Positions 41,213 through 48,758 of a stretch of 64,000 nt of DNA are shown one piece after another. A program made the position numbers and the translations under genes. Positions within the stretch are counted from its first letter, which is position 1. The number at the start of each line of letters is the position of its first letter. The stretch spans positions 622,501-686,500 of the forward strand of contig NZ_CP107970.1 in the NCBI RefSeq assembly GCF_036090055.1, read 5' to 3'. Source of the stretch: Nocardioides sp. NBC_00368. GTDB taxonomy: Bacteria > Actinomycetota > Actinomycetes > Propionibacteriales > Nocardioidaceae. The notes under the pieces are model-generated. The model was not told where the DNA came from. It did no database searches and saw only the letters and a program-made list of their open reading frames with translations.

Positions 41213-42064
41213 GTGGCCGACCAGCAGCCGTCGGACGCTGCGAAGAAGGCGTTCGCCGTCCGGCTTCGTGACCTTCGCCTGGACGCGGGGCTGAGTGGTG
41301 TCGCGTTGGCGCGCCACTGCGGCTGGGGCGGGGCGAAGGTCTCCAAGATCGAGCACGGCGGACAGAACCCGACGGAGGCCGACATTCGGGCGTGGGTGAG
41401 AGCATGTGGTGCTGAGGATCAGTTGGCGGTCCTGATCGCAGCGCATCGCGAGGTCGAGCAGATGTGGCTGGAGGCCCGCCGTGAGCTCCGCGCCGGCCAG
41501 AAGCACATCCAGCTCCGCAGCATGCCGCTGTACGAGCGAACCAAACTGCTCCGCGTCTACGAAGCAGTGCACATCCCGGGCTACTTGCAGACGTTCCGCT
41601 ACGCCGCCACCCAGTTCACAATCCATGCTAATCAGTTCGGCCTCCCCGTCGAGGATGTCGAACAGGCGGCGCGCAACAGGCTGGAGCGGCAGCGCTTCCT
41701 CGGTACGGGCACGAACTCATTCGTGTTCGTCATCGAGGCATCGGCCATCTACAGCAACGTCGGTGGAGCCGAGGTGATGAGTGAGCAGTTCGACCATCTG
41801 CTCAAGATTGCCGCGATGCCATACGTGTCGATCGGAATCATCCCGCTCGGGCAACCTCGGACCCTGTTCCAAGGCGAGGGTTTCTATGTCTTCGACGAAC
41901 AGCTGGTCCGGCAGGAGTTCTGGTCCGGCTTGCTGCGCACATCGCGCCCCGAGGACATCAACTACTTCCTGCGTACATTCGATGCGCTCAAGGAGCAGGC
42001 GGTCTTCGGTGCGGCCGCCGCGGAGCAGATCGAGACAGCGCGGGCTCGACTTCAAGAAATCTGA
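41213..42064 (+). CDS. XRE regulator with DUF5753 domain
   Basis: A 283-residue regulator with a GTG start. Residues 13-60 are an XRE HTH (RLRDLRLDAGLSGVALARHC, then KVSKIEHGGQNPTEAD). The C-terminal 180 residues are DUF5753: RTKLLRVYEAVHIPGYLQT, FVFVIEASAIYSNVGG, ISIG-type strand VSIGIIPLG and YFLRTFDALKEQAVFG. It closes the DUF6879 module and probably autoregulates it. Confidence 0.88.
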   Translation: MADQQPSDAAKKAFAVRLRDLRLDAGLSGVALARHCGWGGAKVSKIEHGGQNPTEADIRAWVRACGAEDQLAVLIAAHREVEQMWLEARRELRAGQKHIQLRSMPLYERTKLLRVYEAVHIPGYLQTFRYAATQFTIHANQFGLPVEDVEQAARNRLERQRFLGTGTNSFVFVIEASAIYSNVGGAEVMSEQFDHLLKIAAMPYVSIGIIPLGQPRTLFQGEGFYVFDEQLVRQEFWSGLLRTSRPEDINYFLRTFDALKEQAVFGAAAAEQIETARARLQEI

Positions 42065-42190
42065 AGAAAGATCCTGGCAGCTGGCGCGCGAGCCGGATGA
42101 GACTGGCGGAGCCCGGGGCGCCGAAGGGTTTCCTAAAACTAGCGGCGGTGTCCCGGGCACCAACCCGCCAACCACACCCGACGGAGCAGT

Positions 42191-42859
42191 ATGAGTTCCG
42201 CAGCCAGACGTCCTCGCCCGGGCCGCCCGCGGCACATCCCGGAGATCGACAGCAACCTGTCGGCGCGTGAGCAGATCCTTGACGTGTGCGCCCGCCTGTT
42301 CACCCAGTATGGTTACGCCGCGACCTCGACCAGGGACATCGCCGTGGCGGTCGGAATCCGCCAGGCGTCGCTCTACTACCACTTCGCTGGGAAGCCCGGA
42401 ATCCTCGAGGAGCTGCTGGCGCGGACCGTGCGCCCGACTCTCGATCAGCTCGACCGGATCGAGGCGGTCGCGGAGGAACACGGCGCAGCGAGTGCCCTGT
42501 ATGCCCTGGTCATGATCGACACCGGGACACTTGCCGCTGCCCCGCACAACTGCGGGCGGCTGCCGTCCTTCCCCGACGTGTGCTCCCTGGAGGAGGCCAA
42601 GCCCTACCGGCTGATTCACCGCGACCTCGTCATCGCCTACGAACGGATCGGTGCCCGGGTCGCTGGCCTCGAGGTCAACGGGATCCTGCTCGAACACCTG
42701 GTTTCAGTCGTGGTCAGGTTCCGGGACGCCGGCGACCCGATCCTGGACACCACCCGCCATGCGGTCGCCGCGTCTGCATTGCGGCACTGCGGTGCCACCG
42801 CAGACGAGATCAAGATCGCGGCAGCAGTCGCCTGGGTCGAACTGCTGGTCGAGGAGTAG
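42191..42859 (+). CDS. TetR-family regulator (paralogue 2)
   Basis: A 222-residue repressor. The HTH is ILDVCARLFTQYGYAATSTR with DIAVAVGIRQASLYYHFAGK. It shares with the regulators at 39461 and 44517 the ligand-domain segment LAAAPHNCGRLPSFPDV and the length of the linker after the HTH. It probably regulates the methyltransferase operon that follows, from which it is separated by 130 bases. Confidence 0.87.
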   Translation: MSSAARRPRPGRPRHIPEIDSNLSAREQILDVCARLFTQYGYAATSTRDIAVAVGIRQASLYYHFAGKPGILEELLARTVRPTLDQLDRIEAVAEEHGAASALYALVMIDTGTLAAAPHNCGRLPSFPDVCSLEEAKPYRLIHRDLVIAYERIGARVAGLEVNGILLEHLVSVVVRFRDAGDPILDTTRHAVAASALRHCGATADEIKIAAAVAWVELLVEE

Positions 42860-42991
42860 CCAGCCCCGCAGACACCCGACCGGGCCGTCACCAGTGGGTG
42901 GCGTGGCGGTTCGGCCGGGTCAACTCCCGGTGTCGACGCGGCGCGGGAGCCCACCACACCTGAGCACAGACTGCACATGAGGAGAGAGAAC

Positions 42992-43819
42992 GTGTCGACG
43001 ATGATCGCGACTGACCTGGAGGAGTTCTACGGCAGCCGCTATGACGAAAGCCTCCGGCTGGCTTCCAGCGTCAAGGGCCAGCTGGAGCTGGCCAGGGTCC
43101 GTGAGCTGGTGACTCGACACATGCCGACGGCAGCCGCCAGGGTCGCCGACATCGGCGGTGGTACAGGTGTGCACGCGGAGTGGTTGCGCGCTGATGGGTA
43201 CGAGGTTGACCTCATCGATCCCATCTCGCGCCACGTCGAGACAGCCCAGGCCGCGGGGCTTCGGGCACGCCTGGGTGATGCTCGGGATCTGCCCTGGGAG
43301 GAGAACGAGTTCGATGCCGCGCTCATGGCCGGGCCGCTCTACCACTTGACCAACGCCGATGACCGCCGCACCGCTCTCCAAGAGGCCGCGCGGGTGGTCC
43401 GGCCCGGTGGGTTGGTCGCCGCCGTCGCCTTCAACCGTCACGCCAACCTGCTGGGCGCCACCTTGGCGAACCAGCTCCTCGCGCGCCGGCCGATCATCGA
43501 TGACATCGAGGCCACCGGCTCCAGCTACCGCCATGACCGGGTCTCGGCGGCGACGTACTACACGACGATCCCCGAGCTGACCGACGAGATGACGAGCGCG
43601 GGCCTCACTAACGTGGCGGTCCTGGGCCTGACCGGCCCCGGGGGCTGGCTGGGCATCGTGATCGACGCCCACTTCCCCGATCCCGCCGACTGGCCACCCA
43701 CTTTCACCAGCCAAGGCCCCTTGCCGACCGCGCTCGCTGCCGCACGCGCGGCCGACGCGCACCCTGAATTGGTGCCGGCCTCGACGCTGTGGCTTGCCGT
43801 CGGGACGGTGACGTCGTGA
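42992..43819 (+). CDS. Class I SAM-dependent methyltransferase
   Basis: A 275-residue enzyme. Motif I is VADIGGGTGVHAEWL, motif II-like YEVDLIDPIS, motif III region GDARDLPWEENEFDAALMAG, followed by LYHLTNADDRRTAL and a typical VVRPGGLVAAV strand. A methyl donor role is clear; the acceptor is unknown. The GTG at 42992 follows GAGGAGAGA by 5 bases and is preferred over ATG 42977, which lies inside that site. The next gene starts in its stop codon (GTGA). Confidence 0.85.
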   Translation: MSTMIATDLEEFYGSRYDESLRLASSVKGQLELARVRELVTRHMPTAAARVADIGGGTGVHAEWLRADGYEVDLIDPISRHVETAQAAGLRARLGDARDLPWEENEFDAALMAGPLYHLTNADDRRTALQEAARVVRPGGLVAAVAFNRHANLLGATLANQLLARRPIIDDIEATGSSYRHDRVSAATYYTTIPELTDEMTSAGLTNVAVLGLTGPGGWLGIVIDAHFPDPADWPPTFTSQGPLPTALAAARAADAHPELVPASTLWLAVGTVTS

Positions 43820-44370
43820 CCCGGAGCCCGAAGCGGTTGGCTGGCATCGCCGCCGAGTACCTCGCCCACGGCTGGCCGATTACTCGGCTTGCTGCGCCGC
43901 GCAAGGGCAGCCGGTGCCAGTGTGGCGGGAGCTGTATGGAGGCGCACCTGGTCGACGGTGAGCCGGTCACGTCGGTTGGTGAGGCCGACCGGGACTGGGG
44001 TGACTACGAGATCGCGGTGATAACACGTGGGTTCGAGGTTCTTGATCTGCCTGCCTACCCTGGCGTCGCGCTGAACGGGGCGTTGACGAACCGGTGCCCC
44101 ACCGCGGTCGCGAGACCAGGTAGACGGTTCGACTCTCTCCTGGAGCCGGGGCCCGTGCGATGGCACTTCTATCTAAGTCCTGCCTCGGTCGACGCGGAGA
44201 AGGTGGCCCGCGTTGGTGGGGCGCTGCATCACGGCCCTGATGGCTGGATTGCTGCGCCGCCCTCACGGACACCGGCGACGGGCCGGGTGAGGTGGAATGT
44301 CCACCCTATGCAGACCCAGTGGCGGACCTACCGTCCTACCGGCGTTTTCGACACGCTCGGGATCGCCTGA
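43816..44370 (+). CDS. PrimPol-N-like protein coupled to the methyltransferase
   Basis: A 184-residue protein with GTGA coupling to the methyltransferase. EYLAHGWPITRLAAPRKG, then CQCGGSC near residue 36, DYEIAVITRGFEVLDLPAYP and GPVRWHFYL follow the plan of small actinobacterial proteins annotated as bifunctional primase/polymerase N-terminal. Clear catalytic acids are not evident, so it may be regulatory rather than a primase. Only the pattern supports the call. Confidence 0.45.
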   Translation: MTRSPKRLAGIAAEYLAHGWPITRLAAPRKGSRCQCGGSCMEAHLVDGEPVTSVGEADRDWGDYEIAVITRGFEVLDLPAYPGVALNGALTNRCPTAVARPGRRFDSLLEPGPVRWHFYLSPASVDAEKVARVGGALHHGPDGWIAAPPSRTPATGRVRWNVHPMQTQWRTYRPTGVFDTLGIA

Positions 44371-44516
44371 GTCACATCCACCCGGTCCGACCTGCTCGTC
44401 GCGAACGCGGTCCCGGAAACGCCCGGTGTGGCCGCGATGGGATTTGCGTGGCGGTTGGCTAGGTCGAACCATGCTCGCGTGAAGTTTTCGCGCCTGTGGC
44501 GATCGGTTCGCGCGGA

Positions 44517-45290
44517 TCAGGCTCCCGGCACCCCGATCAAGTCCCTTGCCCGGGCGGCGATCTCGTTGATGCGCTCAGGGTCGGCACGGGACAGCAGTAG
44601 ACATGCCGTAGCCACCGACCGCTCGTGGTTCGCAGTGATCTGGTCTCCCTGGGAGCGTATCTCGATGATGCCCTCGGTCTGATGGAGCACCATCAGACCG
44701 AGGATGTCGTTGGCCGGCGCCGCGAGCGCCGTTGACGGTGCAGTGTCGCTGACCCGGCCAGCGAGGTGGGAGTACGCGGCCAACAGTTCATCGTGCGCGG
44801 CTCGGAACGGGGCACCAGCACGCTGATGTTGCGCCTCTGCCTGCCTGGCGAGGGCGCCCAAGTTGTGCGGGGCGCGTGCGAGGGCGCGCACGTCGAGCAC
44901 GGCCAACGCGTACAACAGCGTCTCCGGAGCGGCGCCTGTTGCGCAGCGCAGGTCTTCGATCTTCTCGACGTTGTCCAGTCTGGGTGCGATCGAACGGTGC
45001 AAGAGCTCGGCGAGAATCTCGTCCTTCTCAGCGGGGAAGTGGTGGCGGATCAAGGCCTCTGCAATCCCGGCTGCCTCGGCGATGTCGCGCGTTGGGGTTG
45101 CCGCAAATCCGCGCTGTACGAAGAGGCAGGCGGCGGCGTCGAGAATCTCCTCGCGCGGCTCCCGCCGCACCCGCGGTTCAACCGCAACCGACGGCGCCAT
45201 GTGCGGACAGTCGAGATCTCGGCCGGGTGTTGCGTGAGTCGAGGGGTCAGGGTTTCGGCTTCGTCCTGAGTCGGGGAAGGGGGCGCTCAT
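44517..45290 (-). CDS. TetR-family regulator (paralogue 3)
   Basis: A 257-residue repressor. The HTH is ILDAAACLFVQRGFAATPTR, with DIAEAAGIAEALIRHHFPAE. LYALAVLDVRALARAPHNLG matches the other two TetR proteins in the window. The recognition helix differs (AEALIRHHF instead of RQATLYHYF), so the operator should differ. AAAGGAAG precedes the start; ATG 45290 is preferred to GTG 45293. It stands alone, with the DUF2797 gene beyond a 200-base gap. Confidence 0.87.
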   Translation of the reverse strand: MSAPFPDSGRSRNPDPSTHATPGRDLDCPHMAPSVAVEPRVRREPREEILDAAACLFVQRGFAATPTRDIAEAAGIAEALIRHHFPAEKDEILAELLHRSIAPRLDNVEKIEDLRCATGAAPETLLYALAVLDVRALARAPHNLGALARQAEAQHQRAGAPFRAAHDELLAAYSHLAGRVSDTAPSTALAAPANDILGLMVLHQTEGIIEIRSQGDQITANHERSVATACLLLSRADPERINEIAARARDLIGVPGA

Positions 45291-45491
45291 CACGGCTTCC
45301 TTTCACAGTGTCTCCGAGAGGAGGCTAGCGCCGAGACGAAGTTTCTCGACTGAAGCTGACCCTTCAAGCGCTGTCGATACGCGCAGATTCCCGTCCACCA
45401 CGCCCCTACCTCAGACCCAAGGCAACCAACGGCCTCATCGAACACTCGGAGTCTCGTGCATGTAGCCGGGGCGCGGATGCCGCTGGCGGCC

Positions 45492-46469
45492 TCAGAACAG
45501 GGCCGGATGTGTCGCATCGGCCTCCGGGGCAACAGAGCTTGGGACGGGCCGGGTGCGGTAGCCGACTGGGCCTGCGCCCGTCAGATCTGGTGCCGGTGTG
45601 ATGGGCCAGCCCGCCAGCATCCGTCCACTGACGATGAGTCCTCGAGCCCTGTTGCTGCTGGTGCTGGGGCTGCCGGTGTTCTGGTCGAGGACGAGCTCGG
45701 TCCCGATAACGGAGCGGATCCGACCCGCCAAAGTGGCATCTGGACCGAGGCTGTCGATGTCGTCGAGGTGGGCAGGCAGTTCGTTGAGCCCGTACCGGTC
45801 AGCGTGGTCGACAACCGCGACTGGCGTGCGCTCGGCGAGCGTGGGCCAGTTGGGGAGTCGCTGTGCAGCGGCGGCGACCTTCTCTACAGCTGCGCGCCGG
45901 TCCTCGGGGTTGCCGCGGGTGTGCCAGCCGGCGATCTTGGTGGCGCGTCGGCGCCGCTCGGGCGCGGGGCCGGCGGTCGCGATCGCGGTCTCGGCTGCTC
46001 GGATCACCTGATGGGGGCCTTGGCCGATCCAGGTGAAGGCAAGGGCTCCTTGTTCCAGGAGTCGTTCGTCGCCGCGCTCGAGGGCACTGATCCCGACCTT
46101 GAGCACGTCTGCGCCGAAGGTGGCGACATAGAGCCGGAAGTCGCGGTCGTCGGCGGTGGCGTCGCGGGCCAGCGCCCGCCCGGGATCGGCCCACGCGCAT
46201 GCCTCGCATTGTGAGCCGTTGTCTGAGGCTGCGATGAGTGCGTCGAACGGACAGGAGCGAAGGTTGCCGCGCCACAGCCCGACACAGCGGCGCGGTCCCG
46301 TCACTCGTAGACCGAACGGCTCCCCGCGGCGCAGGGCATGGGACAGCTCCCGGCCGCTGGCGTCGATCATCGTCATCGACGGGTGTCCGCCACGCCAGGA
46401 AACACCGGTGCACGTCCATGCAGTGGGTTGCCCTGGCAGTGGAGCCCCTGCGTTGGCCGCCTGGGTCAT
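45492..46469 (-). CDS. DUF2797 family protein
   Basis: A 325-residue protein. RNLRSCPFDALIAAS, QCEACAWADPGR and the core LYVATFGADVLKVGISALER, then EQGALAFTWIGQGPHQVIRA match DUF2797. The LYVA...KVGIS stretch resembles a GIY-YIG-type hairpin, so a nuclease-like fold is possible. Cys pairs suggest a zinc site. AGAGGAA precedes the ATG. The C-terminal 60 residues are low complexity. The biochemical role is unknown to me. Confidence 0.75.
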   Translation of the reverse strand: MTQAANAGAPLPGQPTAWTCTGVSWRGGHPSMTMIDASGRELSHALRRGEPFGLRVTGPRRCVGLWRGNLRSCPFDALIAASDNGSQCEACAWADPGRALARDATADDRDFRLYVATFGADVLKVGISALERGDERLLEQGALAFTWIGQGPHQVIRAAETAIATAGPAPERRRRATKIAGWHTRGNPEDRRAAVEKVAAAAQRLPNWPTLAERTPVAVVDHADRYGLNELPAHLDDIDSLGPDATLAGRIRSVIGTELVLDQNTGSPSTSSNRARGLIVSGRMLAGWPITPAPDLTGAGPVGYRTRPVPSSVAPEADATHPALF

Positions 46470-46498
46470 TCGCTGTTCCTCTCGCGGGTGGTGTCGGG

Positions 46499-46834
46499 TC
46501 AGAACTCGTAGCTGTCGTCTATGACTTCGCGGTCGTCGCGTTCTTCGAAGTCGATGGTCTCGGTGATGGTGGTTTTTGTCTTCTTCGTCGTCACGTCGTT
46601 GCGGTCTCGAGCCATGACCTGGTGTTCGGCGTTCAGCTTGGCCTGGATGCCGTGGGAGCCGAGCTCCATGGCGGCCTCGGCTGCGGCTGCGGCCATCTGT
46701 TTAGCGGTGGAGGGCGGTTTGGTGGACAGGCGTTGCCGCGCCGCGGCCCATCGCTGTCGGTCCTCGTTGGTGACGTATCCGAACATGTCACCGATCTGGT
46801 CGCTGTCGGGTAGTCCGCCGGCTTCTGCCCTCAT
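46499..46834 (-). CDS. Hypothetical protein (111 aa)
   Basis: Begins MRAEAGGLPDSDQIGDMFGY. A helix (KQMAAAAAEAAMELGSHGIQ) is followed by a charged tail with KKTKTTITETIDFEERDD. It lies at the 3' end of the leftward RNA polymerase/coupling-protein cluster with a 150-base gap and may belong to it. No ribosome site stands out. Confidence 0.5.
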   Translation of the reverse strand: MRAEAGGLPDSDQIGDMFGYVTNEDRQRWAAARQRLSTKPPSTAKQMAAAAAEAAMELGSHGIQAKLNAEHQVMARDRNDVTTKKTKTTITETIDFEERDDREVIDDSYEF

Positions 46835-46988
46835 CCTGGGTTGCCCTGCTTCCTTGAGGTGATCTGGTCCGTTTCATCAGTTCGGCTTCTCGAGCTGAGA
46901 GGTTTGTTCGGGGCTCGCGTCGAGCCTTCCGCTGTTGGCCACGTCGGCAGCGTGGCCGTCTGCAGTCGGGTATCCGTCGCGTCGCTGG

Positions 46989-48731
46989 TCACGGTTGAAG
47001 GTCCTCATCCCCGATCGATCCGGGATGCCCCGAACCGCTGCCCTGCCCTGGGGCGGTTTGTGCCTGACCCGGACCGGACTCCTTGTCGAAGTTGCTGCTG
47101 GAGCTGGTCTCGTAACGGGTCTCGGAACTGGTCTCGCGTGTGGCCGAGGACGTGGCGCCGGTGAATCCGCCCCAGTCGCTCGTGTTGGCTCGGGTCGGGT
47201 TCTTGACGGCGTCGTTGACGAATGCGTCCCAGTCCTTGCTGTAGGCGCGGCCCCACGCCTCGTCCAGGCCGGGGTAGGCCTCCTTGATCTGTTCGAGTGC
47301 GTCTGCGAACGCACAGGAGTACACCTCTTGCTGTTCGTGCTCGTCGAGCCCGTCAGCGCTCATGGATGCCAGCATGGTCTCGGTCTGCGCCATCGGGCCG
47401 GCAAACCCGGACGCCACGCGGCTCAGGTCAACGGGCTCTCTGCGGCCCTGCCAGGCCAGCATGTAGCCGGTCATCGAGGCGGTGAACCCTCCTATATCCA
47501 GCCTCCCGGGATCGGCATGGCCTGCGAGTTGTGGATCGCGTAGGGCCGGGTTGAGGGCGTTGGACATGGTGGCGGCCATCATCTGGGTGATCGCGCTTTG
47601 GTGTTGCTCGAGCCCCATTGGTCCGCGCAGGTCGAACATGGTGTCTTCGCAGATCGGCTGCCCGGTGATGCTGTCTTCGAACTCGCCGGTCCATATGGTG
47701 TGGGTCGGGCCGCTCTCGCCGAGCTTGACTACGCGGGGGTCGCTCTTGCGGGCTCGGCCGTGGGCGAGGTCGCTGAACATGACCTGGAGCTCTGGTTCGG
47801 TCTCGAGGCGCTGCCCGAGCACGATGCGGGCAGCGCGGTCGATCTCGCTGCGGCTCAGCCCGTCCTCCTCGGCCTGGGAGTAGACCCGTTCGATCAGGGC
47901 TCGGTGTGACTTGAGGATCTGGCCGATGTCGGACCCGTCGGCGTGGATGCGTTCGAAGGCGTTCTCGCTGAGCGCGATCAGTGTCATGCCTGCGGATTCG
48001 GCGGTGAAGGGGTGGCGGTGGCCGCGTTGGCGGTACTCGATGTCGCGTAGCCGCATTGCCCACTTGCGTCGCAGCCCGGCTCCGTCGTGATGCGCCTCCA
48101 GTTCGGCGAGTGCGCGCATGTCGAGGCGTTCGTTGATCCGCTCACGCAGGGTCTCGCGGTACTCGCCGACCTGGTTGCGGAACGCTGGCGACATCAGCCA
48201 CAGGCTGCTCATCATCCCGGCTGCCTGCAGCACCGATCGTGCGTTCACGCCGGCCTTGAGCGGTCGCAGGCAGGAGAACATCATCATGGTCGTGTAGGCT
48301 TGGTGGAGTTCGGAGACCTTCTCGGCGCGCTCGTCGTCGGTGAAACCGGGAACCAGGATATTGGCCTCGCTCAGCGACTGCATGTAGGTGACTCCAGCCG
48401 CACGAACATCCTCGCGCAGCCGCAGCAACTGGTCACGCTCGCTCTGGGTAGCGGCCTCCTCGGCTGCCCGCGCCCGGTGCGTGGCACGCTCCTGCTGACG
48501 GGCCTGTCGTGCGCCGGATCCGGCGCGGGAGGAACGGAAGTAGTCCCGGGCGCGCTGCGACGCGCTCGGCCCGTCATGTCCGCGACGGCGACGGCCGGCT
48601 CTCGGGACCTCCCAATCGGTGTTGTTCGCGGCATCGTCGAGGACCTCGCCGTCGACGGTAACTCCGTCGAAGTCCTCATTGGGATCGACCGGCTCGCTGC
48701 TGAAGGCCTTGGTTCCCCGTCCTCGCGCCAT
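46989..48731 (-). CDS. Unknown protein following the RNA polymerase-like gene
   Basis: A 580-residue protein with no recognised domain. The ATG at 48731 follows GAGGAGGT by 5 bases and is 27 bases after the RNA polymerase-like stop, so the two are almost surely one operon. The N-terminus is basic (RAGRRRRGHDG), then a coiled-coil-like stretch (RARAAEEAATQSERDQLLRL) and a large helical region (110-520). The C-terminus is Ser/Thr/Glu-rich and ends in Gly/Ser/Pro repeats. By position it is a candidate accessory, specificity or loading factor for the polymerase; no sigma-type motif is visible. Confidence 0.65.
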   Translation of the reverse strand: MARGRGTKAFSSEPVDPNEDFDGVTVDGEVLDDAANNTDWEVPRAGRRRRGHDGPSASQRARDYFRSSRAGSGARQARQQERATHRARAAEEAATQSERDQLLRLREDVRAAGVTYMQSLSEANILVPGFTDDERAEKVSELHQAYTTMMMFSCLRPLKAGVNARSVLQAAGMMSSLWLMSPAFRNQVGEYRETLRERINERLDMRALAELEAHHDGAGLRRKWAMRLRDIEYRQRGHRHPFTAESAGMTLIALSENAFERIHADGSDIGQILKSHRALIERVYSQAEEDGLSRSEIDRAARIVLGQRLETEPELQVMFSDLAHGRARKSDPRVVKLGESGPTHTIWTGEFEDSITGQPICEDTMFDLRGPMGLEQHQSAITQMMAATMSNALNPALRDPQLAGHADPGRLDIGGFTASMTGYMLAWQGRREPVDLSRVASGFAGPMAQTETMLASMSADGLDEHEQQEVYSCAFADALEQIKEAYPGLDEAWGRAYSKDWDAFVNDAVKNPTRANTSDWGGFTGATSSATRETSSETRYETSSSSNFDKESGPGQAQTAPGQGSGSGHPGSIGDEDLQP

Positions 48732-48758
48732 CACGTACCTCCTCGCGTGAGCTCGTGC

